DNA of 64,000 bases from Treponema sp. UBA6367 (GTDB lineage Bacteria; Spirochaetota; Spirochaetia; Treponematales; Treponemataceae): positions 1 to 64,000 of the forward strand of contig DJRF01000010.1 of NCBI GenBank assembly GCA_002437725.1, written 5' to 3'. The position numbers were made by a program, and so were the translations under genes. Below the pieces are notes generated by a model, which saw nothing but the letters and a program-made list of their open reading frames with translations, searched no databases and was not told the origin of the DNA. Position 1 is the stretch's first letter, and each line of letters starts with the position of its first letter. Below, one piece after another: positions 10,201 to 17,849 of this stretch.

Positions 10201-10462
10201 GCCTCGTTCATTCCAGATTCCAACACCTGTAGGAAATTATGCTCCTGACTGGGCTATTGCATTTGATAAGGACAAAGTAAAGCATGTTTTCTTTATTGCT
10301 GAAACTAAGGGAACGATGGAAGATTTGCAGCTTAATAAGATTGAATCTAACAAAATTGAATGTGCTAAGAAGCTGTTTAATGTAGTTTCCACTAGTGGCG
10401 TAAAGTATGACCATGTTGATAGCTTTGAGCAGTTAAAGAATGTGATTGGGTTGAAGGGGTAG
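7256..10462 (+). CDS. res: Type III restriction endonuclease subunit (Res)
   Basis: Res is the ATP-dependent helicase-like nuclease that cleaves unmodified DNA together with Mod. The 1068-residue protein has a Walker A motif in METGTGKTYVY (about residues 118–128), a DExx-type box LILDEPQRMG (about 252–261), and a superfamily 2 motif VI-like stretch RRQEVGRGMRL (about 590). Near the C-terminus, PDWAIAFDKD followed by FIAETKG matches the PD-(D/E)xK nuclease pattern. The length is normal for Res, and no frameshift or internal stop is visible. The start overlaps the RhuM gene stop, and an AAGGAAAAG lies just before it. Confidence 0.94.
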   Translation: MKFTFKIQKYQTQAVDALVKCFEGQQFADRVQYLRDKGIMPQVQKTEMEQVELFESEPSSTDEELEQADNGYRNADLILGDKELLENIHKMQDSNFIIRSAKIERTAGVPSFDIEMETGTGKTYVYTKTMYELNKSYGWSKFMVVVPSVAIREGIYKSLEYTQDHFMQQYGKKIRFFIYNSKRLNMIDQFSASSDINVMIINTQAFNTSLNKEKNVEGRKGNEAARIIYTKRDEFASRRPIDVIAVNRPILILDEPQRMGDEKSATQKALTQFKPLFVINYSATHKIQHNLVYRLDALDAYNQKLVKKIEVKGFKLENIAGTNTYIYADSIILSKNSAPMVRLEIEVKQGNGIKRQYIKLNQGDKLDEASKGLPEYKGLYIAEILPQENLIRFNKSVSDNSDSTVLKVGEMTGNVAEKDIRRVQIRETIRSHFKKEKEFYDAGLRIKVLSLFFIDEVAKYRAYDKDGNEILSEYGKMFEEEYKTVLNDFVDINPNSYYQKVLLPSSNDIGPCHEGYFSRDKKNRLIDSSGDSDEDISTYDAILKDKARLLDFDFPLRFIFSHSALREGWDNPNVFQICTLKHSDNNISRRQEVGRGMRLCVNEDGARQDKEVLADAIHDVNTLTVIASESYRDFVDGLQKDITAELSDSRPKIANTDYFEGKTITVCGKTFEIDSKQANIIHNYLVRNNYIDDEDKPTDIYKTAVEEQSIQNLPVTLHQTLPKELFQNANATTEIFEQVQKLIQAVYNPSVLTDMIDNGQKPQWENGNPLNKNFEKNIFQELWKKINHKYTYSCRFNSEELIRNAVQAIKSDLKVAPMRYTLEIGQQKDKIDESQIRSGTAFGNADSETKSLSRAVASSVKYDLVGDIAKGCKLTRKTVATILSKLTIKEMEQFGFNPEKFIRDVINIINAQKSTKIVEHIEYHELEDTYDSSIFTSPKLPDKNPFIAKKCIQDLVFTDSMVEWKFAEDLDGSAEVVVYARLPRSFQIPTPVGNYAPDWAIAFDKDKVKHVFFIAETKGTMEDLQLNKIESNKIECAKKLFNVVSTSGVKYDHVDSFEQLKNVIGLKG

Positions 10463-10473
10463 GTTTGATTATA

Positions 10474-10498
10474 TTAGGTCGAATGTCGAGCTTTAGGG
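10474..10498 (+). repeat. Dispersed repeat, copy 1 (TTAGGTCGAAnGTCGA)
   Basis: This 25-nt stretch starting TTAGGTCGAATGTCGA recurs with few changes at 13345–13369 (TTAGGTCGAAAGTCGA), again between genes. Both copies continue into a T-rich end followed by AGG. No function is evident. Confidence 0.5.
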
Positions 10499-10618
10499 TT
10501 TCTTGAAATTGAACCTAAATATAGAAATGAAAATATTGGGGAATTAAAAATAATAAGAAATGTAAATGACTGGCAGTATTTAACTGGCACTTTACAACAG
10601 TTTGGAATCTTTCTCTAA
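10478..10618 (+). pseudogene. Possible gene remnant downstream of res
   Basis: An open stretch of about 46 codons with no start codon ends at a TAA at 10616–10618. The peptide includes GFLEIEPKYRNENIGEL and WQYLTGTLQQFGIFL, which look protein-like. It begins right after an in-frame TAG at 10475. It could be the tail of a lost gene. I cannot assign a family with confidence, and chance remains possible. Confidence 0.25.
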
Positions 10619-10641
10619 TAGAATTTTCCCCATTCCCATAC

Positions 10642-10647
10642 TATAAT
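10642..10647 (+). promoter_or_regulatory. -10 box (TATAAT), leaderless configuration
   Basis: A consensus TATAAT ends 6 nt before the ATG at 10654. There is no room for a ribosome-binding site, so transcription probably starts at or next to the start codon. No clear -35 box is visible. Confidence 0.6.
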
Positions 10648-10653
10648 AATTCC

Positions 10654-10872
10654 ATGAATCTTGAAAAAGACAAGACTGAATACATTGTGGCTTTTGTAAG
10701 CGAGTTCGCAAAAAAATATAATCTTTCCGCGAAAGAGACTTTCAATTATCTTGACCGCTTTAAGGCTGTGGATTTTTTGGAGCGGCAGTACAGCATTGCG
10801 CACACGCTTTCGTTTTCGCAGATGGTTTCTGACGTCGCAGTTTTCTGCAGAAAAAACGGAGGCAGGCTTTGA
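10654..10872 (+). CDS. DUF3791-like small protein, putative antitoxin-type partner of DUF3990
   Basis: This 72-residue, probably all-helical protein contains a segment reading EYIVAFVSEFAKKYNLSAKE, then FNYLDRFKAVDFLERQY and IAHTLSFSQMVSDV. This is the pattern I associate with DUF3791, short proteins found beside DUF3990 genes in gut bacteria. It has no known enzymatic motif. It begins a three-gene unit, and its stop codon shares a base with the DUF3990 start. The ATG lies 6 nt after a TATAAT box and has no ribosome-binding site. An antitoxin role is inferred from gene order only. Confidence 0.65.
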   Translation: MNLEKDKTEYIVAFVSEFAKKYNLSAKETFNYLDRFKAVDFLERQYSIAHTLSFSQMVSDVAVFCRKNGGRL

Positions 10873-11363
10873 TGTTGCTGTATCACGGTTCAAATTTGCA
10901 AATTTCAAAAATTGATTTATCCAAGTCAAAACATGGCAAAGATTTTGGCTCAGGTTTTTATCTTTCTGATAATTTTGAACAGACGATGGAAATGGCAAAA
11001 TTCAAGTCTGAAGTTTTTGGCGGAATTCCAACTGTAATGGAATATGAATTTGATGAAGCTGGTGCGGAAAATTCAGCTTTGAAGATTTTGATATTTTCAG
11101 AATATTCAAAAGAATGGGCTGAATTTGTTTTCAAAAACAGAACATCAGATTCTTCAGAAATAAAAAACGAATATGATATTGTAATTGGACCTATTGCCAA
11201 TGATAAGGTAGGAGCGCAGATTCGCCGCCTTATAGAAAAAGACATAGACTTTGACACTTTTCTGCACCGTATAAAATATATGAAAGGCCTTACATTGCAG
11301 TACTTTTTTGGAACAGAAAAGGCGGTTTCATTTTTTAAATTGAAAAGGAGCATTTCGCAATAA
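10872..11363 (+). CDS. DUF3990 protein, ADP-ribosyltransferase-like putative toxin
   Basis: This 163-residue protein opens with LLYHGSN and continues with LSKSKHGKDFGSGFYLSD, the signature of DUF3990. That family is placed in the ADP-ribosyltransferase fold group, where the His of YHGS and the following GxGFY strand contribute to NAD+ binding. A later IVIGPIANDKVG stretch is also typical. GGAGG at 10858–10862 precedes the ATG by 9 nt. The gene is coupled to small helical genes on both sides, which suggests a toxin–antitoxin or modifier module. The target molecule is unknown and activity has not been shown for this protein. Confidence 0.72.
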   Translation: MLLYHGSNLQISKIDLSKSKHGKDFGSGFYLSDNFEQTMEMAKFKSEVFGGIPTVMEYEFDEAGAENSALKILIFSEYSKEWAEFVFKNRTSDSSEIKNEYDIVIGPIANDKVGAQIRRLIEKDIDFDTFLHRIKYMKGLTLQYFFGTEKAVSFFKLKRSISQ

Positions 11364-11581
11364 TGACAGATTTCGAATATCAGATTGAATGTACCACCCG
11401 CGACCTGGCGGACAAGCTTATCGGTGATTTTTCCATGTCTGTTCCACAGGCTCTGCGTGTTGTGTATAACTCTGAAACTTATGAAAAACTAATAAATCCC
11501 AGGACAGGACTTTATTTTCAAAGTCCGCTTTATGTCTACGATTTCCTGAAAAACGAAGTCCTTACCGGAAAAATGGCTTGA
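11363..11581 (+). CDS. Second DUF3791-like small protein after DUF3990
   Basis: This 72-residue protein contains SMSVPQALRVVYNSETYEKL and TGLYFQSPLYVYDFLKNEV, a pattern I recall from short proteins encoded beside DUF3990. Its start shares one base with the DUF3990 stop, and AAGGAG at 11345–11350 lies 12 nt upstream. It may bind the DUF3990 protein. It and the first small gene differ in sequence, so they are not a recent duplication. Confidence 0.6.
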   Translation: MTDFEYQIECTTRDLADKLIGDFSMSVPQALRVVYNSETYEKLINPRTGLYFQSPLYVYDFLKNEVLTGKMA

Positions 11582-12096
11582 CTTTGTAATAATTCCAAAT
11601 TTCCACATTCCACACTGTCTGTATATATTGCACAGTTTGACTGTATAAGCACCCAATTTATTGTGACGCTTGTGATTACTGTTCATGATTTGTTGTTCAA
11701 GGTAAAAACAATTTTTCATTGAAAAAAAACTATAAAAAACGAAGAAAATGTTTGACAAAACTTGGCTGGGGGGGGTAGACTATTTTTGGGTCGTTCAATC
11801 GACAAAATCTAGTTTTTTTATAAGGTAAGATAAAAACGGAGCGATCTATATTTTAACAGGTAGATAATTTTTAAAGCTGTCAGGTTTCTGATAGCCTTTT
11901 TTTATCATCACAGTTCACACAAGAATCTCTTTTGCAAACTGTAATTTTCGCTATTCATTGCTCACCGCTAAGCGGAGTTTTATAAGGAATTTTTGCATAG
12001 AAAATTCTTAGTTTTCTCCAAATATTAATTTGACTTATTCAATATTTGGTTTTAGAATTAAATCATAATATAACCCTTAGGGAGGCCACACAACAA
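11582..12096 (+). promoter_or_regulatory. Long non-coding leader of the sugar-ABC ATPase gene
   Basis: I see no gene in this 515-nt stretch. It contains a promoter with a G8 spacer (11752–11781) and then roughly 300 nt of untranslated leader. The leader holds two consecutive hairpins near its end: GAATTTT (11987–11993) with AAAATTC (12001–12007), and CCAAATATT (12018–12026) with AATATTTGG (12041–12049). A shorter CCGCT/AGCGG pair lies around 11965–11976. The hairpins could be operators or RNA structures. No known riboswitch class was recognised. Confidence 0.5.
11752..11781 (+). promoter_or_regulatory. Promoter with G8 tract in the spacer
   Basis: The -35 box TTGACA (11752–11757) and the -10 candidate TAGACT (11776–11781) are separated by 18 nt, of which the last 8 (11768–11775) are an uninterrupted run of G. 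Gain or loss of a G would change the spacer to 19 or 17 nt. It is the best sigma70-like promoter upstream of the ATPase gene. Confidence 0.6.
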
Positions 12097-13218
12097 ATGG
12101 CAAAAGTAGAACTTAAAGGTATTGGTAAAATTTATGATGGCGGTGTTCAGGCCGTTACAAATGCCAATATCACAATTGAAGACAAGGAATTCTGCGTATT
12201 CGTAGGTCCTTCTGGTTGCGGAAAGTCAACAACTCTCCGAATGATTGCTGGTTTGGAAGATATTTCTGAAGGAAAACTTTACATCGATGGAAAAGAAATG
12301 AACGATGTTCCTCCAAAGGATCGAGACATCGCCATGGTATTCCAGAACTACGCTCTTTATCCTCACATGACTGTTTATGACAACATGGCATTTGGTCTTA
12401 AACTTAGAAAAGTTGATAAGGCCGAAATTGACCGCAAGGTAAGAGAAGCTGCTAAACAGTTAGGTCTTACAGAATATCTCCAGAGAAAACCAAAGGCTCT
12501 TTCTGGTGGTCAGCGCCAGCGTGTTGCTGTAGGACGTGCCATCGTTCGTGAACCAAAAGTATTCCTTTTTGACGAACCTTTGTCAAACTTGGATGCTAAG
12601 CTTCGTGTAACAATGCGTTCTGAAATTGCTGCTCTTCACAACACTCAGCAGAAGACAATGATTTACGTAACACACGACCAGACAGAAGCAATGACTTTGG
12701 GAACAAAGATTGTTGTTATGAAAGACGGTTTTGTTCAGCAGATTGGAGCTCCTCTTTATCTTTACAACAATCCAATCAATAAATTCGTTGCAGGATTTAT
12801 TGGAACTCCTCCAATGAACTTTATGACAGTAAAAGTTCTTGAACGCGGCGGAAAACTTGTTTGCGATGAAGGTTCTTTTGAAATTACTCCTACAGATGCG
12901 CAGGCTGCTTGCCTTAAAGATTACATCGGTAAGGAAGTTTCATTTGGTATCCGTCCTGAAGATTTGAAGTATGTTGACAAGCCGCAAGGCAAAGACAATA
13001 TGCAGATGAAGATTGTAAATAAAGAACCTCTTGGCGCTGAAACTCATCTTTATCTTGTGTCTAACAAAGGTCAGCAGCTTATTGCAAAAACAAATGCAAA
13101 TGCTGAATTCCGTCTTGGCGACACAATCAACATTGTTCCTAATATGGAAAAAGCAAAATTCTTCAGCATGGAAGAAGGCGAAAAGAACATCTGCGATACT
13201 ATCGAAGTAAAGTGGTAA
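12097..13218 (+). CDS. ugpC: Sugar ABC transporter ATP-binding protein, UgpC/MsmK type
   Basis: This 373-residue ATPase energises carbohydrate importers of the CUT1 type. It has Walker A GPSGCGKST (about 36–44), the signature LSGGQRQR (about 135–142), Walker B LFDEPLSNLDA (about 155–165), the switch histidine in YVTHDQTEAM, and a C-terminal OB/TOBE regulatory region of about 130 residues. I chose ATG 12097 because AGGGAGG at 12079–12085 precedes it; an upstream in-frame TTG at 12046 lies within the hairpin region and is unlikely. No permease or binding-protein gene is adjacent. The binding protein and permeases at 28223–32106 lack their own ATPase, so this protein probably serves them and perhaps others. 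A terminator follows. Confidence 0.93.
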   Translation: MAKVELKGIGKIYDGGVQAVTNANITIEDKEFCVFVGPSGCGKSTTLRMIAGLEDISEGKLYIDGKEMNDVPPKDRDIAMVFQNYALYPHMTVYDNMAFGLKLRKVDKAEIDRKVREAAKQLGLTEYLQRKPKALSGGQRQRVAVGRAIVREPKVFLFDEPLSNLDAKLRVTMRSEIAALHNTQQKTMIYVTHDQTEAMTLGTKIVVMKDGFVQQIGAPLYLYNNPINKFVAGFIGTPPMNFMTVKVLERGGKLVCDEGSFEITPTDAQAACLKDYIGKEVSFGIRPEDLKYVDKPQGKDNMQMKIVNKEPLGAETHLYLVSNKGQQLIAKTNANAEFRLGDTINIVPNMEKAKFFSMEEGEKNICDTIEVKW

Positions 13219-13238
13219 AATCTTTTCTATAAAAAAAG

Positions 13239-13310
13239 GGCTATTCAAAGTATATGATTAAGTGTCTTTTTCGACCTTATAAAACTACTTTGGATAGCCT
13301 TGTTTTTTTA
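13239..13310 (+). terminator. Rho-independent terminator after the ABC ATPase gene
   Basis: GGCTATTCAAAGTA (13239–13252) pairs with TACTTTGGATAGCC (13286–13299) with a single G·T wobble, across a 33-nt loop. The run TTGTTTTTTT follows at 13300–13309. Confidence 0.75.
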
Positions 13311-13543
13311 CGGCTATAAAAAACTCGAAGTTTGAGATAACTGATTAGGTCGAAAGTCGAATTTTTAGGAAAATGAATAAAAGCGTAAGCGAATTTACAA
13401 TTTGTGAAGATTTTGTGCGATAAGAACGATTAAGGTTGCATAGCAACCTCAACCGATTCAAACGAAGTGCGAGCACAATCATCTGTAGCAAATTGTAAAT
13501 TCGCTGAAAGCGTTTTTTTACGGTTATAAAAAACTCGAGGTTT
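13302..13543. repeat. Repeat-rich intergenic block with direct repeats and a large inverted repeat
   Basis: No gene is seen between the ATPase terminator and the end of the RNase gene at 13558. A 32-nt direct repeat with two differences occurs at 13302–13333 and 13512–13543; its core TATAAAAAACTCGA also recurs near 61760. Between the copies lies a large inverted repeat with perfect 16-nt arms GCGAATTTACAATTTG (13389–13404) and CAAATTGTAAATTCGC (13489–13504). It has further partial pairing inside and an inner hairpin AGGTTGC/GCAACCT. A T7 run follows at 13513–13519. It could be a structured terminator, a small RNA or a decayed mobile repeat. Confidence 0.7.
13345..13369 (+). repeat. Dispersed repeat, copy 2 (TTAGGTCGAAnGTCGA)
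   Basis: Second copy of the short intergenic repeat also found at 10474–10498. It lies just after the first 32-nt direct repeat, so the two elements may belong to one larger unit. Confidence 0.5.
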
Positions 13544-13557
13544 TGTCTAACTAGTTA

Positions 13558-15456
13558 TTAAACTACACTAAAAACGCATTTTTGAGTCGGAATATCAATT
13601 AAGGTTGGTTTTAGCATAACTTCTTGATTTAGTTTTAGTTCTGTTCCTGCAAGCGTTGTTTGCATTGCAAGAGATGGAATCATTATTAATGAATCGCCAT
13701 TTTTTATGTCTATGCAAATGCCTTTTCCGCTCCATTGTGGATTTTGCAGCAAGTATATAAGTTTCCAATGTATTTCGCTAAAACGGCTTGCTTTTCTTGC
13801 CGCAATTGAAGCGGCATCGCCTTGACTTATTCTTTCAAGCATTGTGTCTTTGTCTAAAAGTTTTTCTCCGTTTAAAAATGCCCTCAGCTGCTGGTGTGCA
13901 ATTAAGTCGCTGTAACGCCTTAAAGGGCTGGTTACTTGGCTGTAAGTTGCAAGACCAAGACCTGCGTGCATTCCAGGAGTTATTCCCACGCTTCTTTTGT
14001 GCATACATTTTAAAAGTGCAAATTGTCCTGCAAGTCCTTCTACTGTCGTTTTAGGAACATCTGGAGCGTCTTGCGTTACATAAGGAAAAGGAATTCTGTT
14101 ATTCATTGCGAATCTTGCGGCTCCTTCACCGGCGAGCAGCATCATTTCGCAAACCATGTCATCGGCTTCAAATCGTTCTAGCGGTGAAAGTTCAACTTTT
14201 TTTGTTTCTGGATCTACGCTTATGTGGACTTCAGGCATATTTATGCTGATTGCTCCAGATTTTTTTCTTCGTTCGATATTTTTTTTAGCAATTTCAAAAA
14301 GTTCAGCAAGTTCTTCTGTTTCTTTTTTATTTGTTGCTTCTTCGTAAGTCATTCGCTTCACGTTTACAAAGGTTTTGAACACTTTACATTCTTCTATAGA
14401 ATTATCTTCATTTAAAAGAATTCTAAACGAAAGGGCGCGTGATTTTTCTTTGATTCCGAGCGCGTATTCTTCAAAGCAGCTTTCGTTCAACATTCTAACC
14501 GCGCCTTCTGGCAGATAGAGCGTTGTTCCTTTGTTTCTTGCAACTTTGTCGATTGAAGAATCTGGTTTTACGTAGCTTGCTGGATCTGCAATGTGCACCC
14601 AAAGGTATTTTCCGTCAAAAGCCACTGCATCGTCCGGGTCTGTTGACCATTTGTTGTCGATTGCGTAAGCATAGCCTGGAACTTCAATTCGCTCTTCTTC
14701 AGGAGGCAAGCCTAACGCTTCAGATGCGCTGTTCATAGAAAGACCGTACCTTGCAGGATATGGATTTTTTGTAATATTCCAAATGCCGCAGTCTATTAAA
14801 AGCTGATGAGCCTTTTCTGGAGTTTGAGTAACGCCGGCTTCTACCATGACTTTTGATTTTTCGCTTTTGCCGAGCGCAAGGTTTTCTACTTCTACCATGA
14901 ACTTTGAATCTTCTGGCAAAAGTTTTCTCTGTTTTAATCTTTCTATAAAGGCTTTCCTGATTTCTTCCTCGTGTTCTTTTTCAAAGTTTTTCTGCTTTAT
15001 GGCAAGAATTTCTTCTTGTTTTCTAGGAATGAATTTTATTAAGCCGTTTTTTAGTTCGTTTTCGCAAAGGCTGAACTCAAGGCTTTCGCATAAAGTTTTA
15101 AAGATGAACCAGCACTGGTCGCTAGTTGTGTCTGTCCGTAAAATTGAACACAAGTCTTCAAAAGTCAGCGGTTCTTGCGCAGTCGATTCATCAGAACTTA
15201 AAAGTTCGTAAGTTTCTTTTATTTGATTTTCTAGTTTTTCATCGCTGTAAGAAAGCAGGTTTTCTAGGGAAGTCGCTGGCTCTTTAAATAGAATTGCAAT
15301 ATCTTTTTCGCGGACTTTTTGCTGTGCGTATACTGCTTTTTTTCCGCTTTCTGTTGCGGGACTAACTTGATATTTTATTAGTATTTTTTCGCCGTCGGTT
15401 TCTTCTATAATTGCGCATTGCTTTTTGTAAAGAACAGGGATTTTTTTTTCAAACAT
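13558..15456 (-). CDS. RNase II/R-family (RNB domain) exoribonuclease
   Basis: This 632-residue protein carries an RNB catalytic domain in its C-terminal half. The metal-binding segment is YAIDNKWSTDPDDAVAFDG, followed by WVHIADPASYV, LYLPEGAVRML, then YLPEG-family features and SPLRRYSDLIAHQQL near the end. RNB enzymes degrade RNA processively from the 3' end. No typical N-terminal cold-shock domains are obvious, and the C-terminal S1-like part is short, so the length resembles RNase II more than RNase R. On the minus strand AAGGTG lies 8 nt before the ATG. The gene is divergent from sufC. Confidence 0.9.
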   Translation of the reverse strand: MFEKKIPVLYKKQCAIIEETDGEKILIKYQVSPATESGKKAVYAQQKVREKDIAILFKEPATSLENLLSYSDEKLENQIKETYELLSSDESTAQEPLTFEDLCSILRTDTTSDQCWFIFKTLCESLEFSLCENELKNGLIKFIPRKQEEILAIKQKNFEKEHEEEIRKAFIERLKQRKLLPEDSKFMVEVENLALGKSEKSKVMVEAGVTQTPEKAHQLLIDCGIWNITKNPYPARYGLSMNSASEALGLPPEEERIEVPGYAYAIDNKWSTDPDDAVAFDGKYLWVHIADPASYVKPDSSIDKVARNKGTTLYLPEGAVRMLNESCFEEYALGIKEKSRALSFRILLNEDNSIEECKVFKTFVNVKRMTYEEATNKKETEELAELFEIAKKNIERRKKSGAISINMPEVHISVDPETKKVELSPLERFEADDMVCEMMLLAGEGAARFAMNNRIPFPYVTQDAPDVPKTTVEGLAGQFALLKCMHKRSVGITPGMHAGLGLATYSQVTSPLRRYSDLIAHQQLRAFLNGEKLLDKDTMLERISQGDAASIAARKASRFSEIHWKLIYLLQNPQWSGKGICIDIKNGDSLIMIPSLAMQTTLAGTELKLNQEVMLKPTLIDIPTQKCVFSVV

Positions 15457-15617
15457 GACTAAAGCACCTTAAAAGAGTTTGTAAAATCAAATATAAACGA
15501 AATAAGCGGTTTTTACAACAATGCTGCTGTTTGCGTGCCTGCGAATATTGGCTCAGAATAAAAATTAAAACTATGTTGCGGAACATTCAATGTGATTTTG
15601 CTGGTTCATTGTAATAT

Positions 15618-15646
15618 TTGCCGTTTTTTTGTAAAATATGTATATT
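15618..15646 (+). promoter_or_regulatory. Promoter of the suf operon
   Basis: TTGCCG (15618–15623), a 17-nt spacer and TATATT (15641–15646) lie 29 nt before the sufC start. No iron-dependent operator or Rrf2-type palindrome is evident by eye. Confidence 0.6.
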
Positions 15647-15675
15647 TATAACAAAGATACAATAAGGATAGACAA

Positions 15676-16416
15676 ATGGCTTTGCTTGATGTTCAAAATA
15701 TTTCGGTTAGTGTTGAAGAAAAACAGGTTTTAAAAAATCTTAGTTTGCAAATAAATCCAGGTGAAACTCATGTTCTTATGGGACCAAATGGAGCAGGAAA
15801 ATCTACGCTTGGAAATGCTCTTATGGGGAATCCAATTTACACTTTAAATAGCGGAAAGATTTTTTTTGACGGCAAAGACCTTTCTGAAGAAAAAACAGAT
15901 GCGCGTGCGAAATCGGGTTTGTTTCTTTCTTTTCAAAATCCTTTGGAAGTTCCAGGAATTTCTTTGGAAACGTTTATTCGCTCTGCGATTCAGCAAAAAA
16001 CTGGCGAGCGTGTAAAGTTGTTTCAGTTTCAAAAGGAACTGCAATCAAATATGAAGCTTTTAAATATGGATGAATCTTACGCAAGAAGAGATTTGAACGT
16101 AGGATTTTCTGGCGGAGAGCGCAAAAAAAGCGAAATTCTTCAGCTTTTAATGCTAAAGCCAAAACTTGCAATTCTTGATGAAACGGATTCCGGTCTTGAT
16201 GTGGACGCTGTTCGAACGGTTTCAAAGGGAATTGAAGAATACCAAAAAAACATGAACGGCGCTTTGCTTATAATCACTCATTCTACAAGAATCCTTGAAA
16301 GTCTTCATGTGGACTACACTCATATTCTTGTAAAAGGTTCTATTATAAAGACAGGAGACGCATCCCTCGTTCAGCAGATAAACGAAAATGGGTTTGACCA
16401 GTTTATAAACAGCTAA
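15676..16416 (+). CDS. sufC: Fe–S cluster assembly ATPase SufC
   Basis: SufC is the cytosolic ATPase that works with SufB and SufD to build iron–sulfur clusters. The 246-residue protein has Walker A GPNGAGKST (about 36–44), the signature region NVGFSGGERKKSEILQ, Walker B LAILDETDSGLDVDA, and the switch histidine in LIITHSTRIL. The FSGGERKK signature is diagnostic of SufC rather than transport ATPases. A ribosome-binding site (AAGGAT) precedes the ATG. It is the first gene of a sufCBDSU operon. Confidence 0.96.
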   Translation: MALLDVQNISVSVEEKQVLKNLSLQINPGETHVLMGPNGAGKSTLGNALMGNPIYTLNSGKIFFDGKDLSEEKTDARAKSGLFLSFQNPLEVPGISLETFIRSAIQQKTGERVKLFQFQKELQSNMKLLNMDESYARRDLNVGFSGGERKKSEILQLLMLKPKLAILDETDSGLDVDAVRTVSKGIEEYQKNMNGALLIITHSTRILESLHVDYTHILVKGSIIKTGDASLVQQINENGFDQFINS

Positions 16417-16417
16417 C

Positions 16418-17848
16418 ATGGAAAAAAATATGGCAGAAAGCAAGATTGATATTACTGATATAAATCGGGAATTTTATGATTTCCGCTACGAAGAATCTGA
16501 AAAAGATTTTTACAGGATTGAAGCTGGTCTTAATCCCGAAATTGTTGAAAAATTGAGCGAAGAAAAAGGCGACCCTCAATGGATGAGGGAGTTTAGATTA
16601 AAATCCCTTGAGCAGTACAATAAGATGCCTGTTTCTACTGCATGGATGCCAGATATTAGCGGCCTTAATATAGAAAACATTGCAACTTACGTGCGTCCCA
16701 AAACAAAGATGAGCGGAAATTGGGAAGATGTTCCTCAAGACATAAAAGACACTTTTGAAAAGCTTGGAATTCCAGAAGCGGAACGAAAATCCTTGGCAGG
16801 CGTTGGCGCTCAATACGACTCGGAACTTGTTTATCACAATGTTCAAGAAGAAGTTGCAAAGCAGGGCGTTGTTTACCTTGACTTTGAAAGCGCCTTGAAA
16901 AGTGAAAAATGGGGCGAAGTTGTAAAAGAGTACTTTATGACTCTTATAACTCCAAAGGACCATAAGTTTGCAGCTCTTCACGGGGCGGTTTGGTCTGGAG
17001 GCTCGTTTGTTTATGTTCCAAAAGGCGTGCATCTAAGTTTTCCTTTGCAGTCATATTTTAGGCTGAACGCAAAAGGGGCTGGCCAGTTTGAACACACTTT
17101 AATCATTGTTGATGAAGACGCCGATTTGCACTTTATAGAAGGCTGTTCCGCTCCTAAGTACAATGTTGCGAATCTTCATGCGGGAGCTGTTGAACTCTTT
17201 GTAAAAAAAGGAGCGCATCTGCGTTATTCTACAATTGAAAACTGGTCAAAGAATATGTACAACTTGAACACAAAGCGCGCTCGTGTTGAAGAAAACGCTG
17301 CAATCGAATGGATTTCTGGTTCTTTTGGAAGTCATGTTGGTTGTCTTTACCCGGAAAGCGATCTTGTAGGGCGAAAGGCCAGAGCTGAATTTACAGGCGT
17401 TACCTTTGCAGGCAGTGGGCAAGATTTGGACACTGGCGCGAAAATGGTTCATCTAGCTCCAGAAACTTCAAGCGTAATTACTTCAAAATCTATTTCAAAG
17501 GGCGGCGGAAAGTCCACCTACCGTTCTGCCGTTTATATTGCAAAAAAAGCAGAGCATTCAAAAGCTAGCGTTTCGTGCCAGTCCCTTATGTTGGATAGCA
17601 AATCAAGGAGCGACACGATTCCTGCGAATGTTGTCCTTAATGATTCAAGCGACCTTGGCCACGAGGCGAAAATCGGGCGAATTTCAAATGAAGCCGTGTT
17701 CTACCTTATGAGCAGAGGAATCAGCGAAGATGAAGCTAGGTCAATGATTGTTTCAGGTTTTGCAAATCCTGTTAGCAAGGAGCTTCCGCTTGAATATGCT
17801 GTAGAAATGAACAATTTAATTAGGCTGGAAATGAAGGGGGCTATGTAA
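16418..17848 (+). CDS. sufB: Fe–S cluster assembly scaffold SufB
   Basis: SufB is the scaffold on which iron–sulfur clusters are assembled. This 476-residue protein has the family sequence YVPKGVHLSFPLQSYFRLN, then HFIEGCSAPKYN with its conserved cysteine. The C-terminal beta-helix contains SSVITSKSISKGGGKSTYR and ends with GRISNEAVFYLMSRGI. The start lies one base after the sufC stop; an in-frame ATG at 16430 is a possible alternative, and neither has a strong ribosome-binding site. Length is normal for the family. Confidence 0.96.
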   Translation: MEKNMAESKIDITDINREFYDFRYEESEKDFYRIEAGLNPEIVEKLSEEKGDPQWMREFRLKSLEQYNKMPVSTAWMPDISGLNIENIATYVRPKTKMSGNWEDVPQDIKDTFEKLGIPEAERKSLAGVGAQYDSELVYHNVQEEVAKQGVVYLDFESALKSEKWGEVVKEYFMTLITPKDHKFAALHGAVWSGGSFVYVPKGVHLSFPLQSYFRLNAKGAGQFEHTLIIVDEDADLHFIEGCSAPKYNVANLHAGAVELFVKKGAHLRYSTIENWSKNMYNLNTKRARVEENAAIEWISGSFGSHVGCLYPESDLVGRKARAEFTGVTFAGSGQDLDTGAKMVHLAPETSSVITSKSISKGGGKSTYRSAVYIAKKAEHSKASVSCQSLMLDSKSRSDTIPANVVLNDSSDLGHEAKIGRISNEAVFYLMSRGISEDEARSMIVSGFANPVSKELPLEYAVEMNNLIRLEMKGAM

Positions 17849-17849
17849 A

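Noticed and set aside
12046..12096. TTG start that would lengthen the ABC ATPase by 17 residues
   Set aside because: The extension lies in a hairpin region and the family begins at the ATG at 12097, which has a good AGGAGG-type site.
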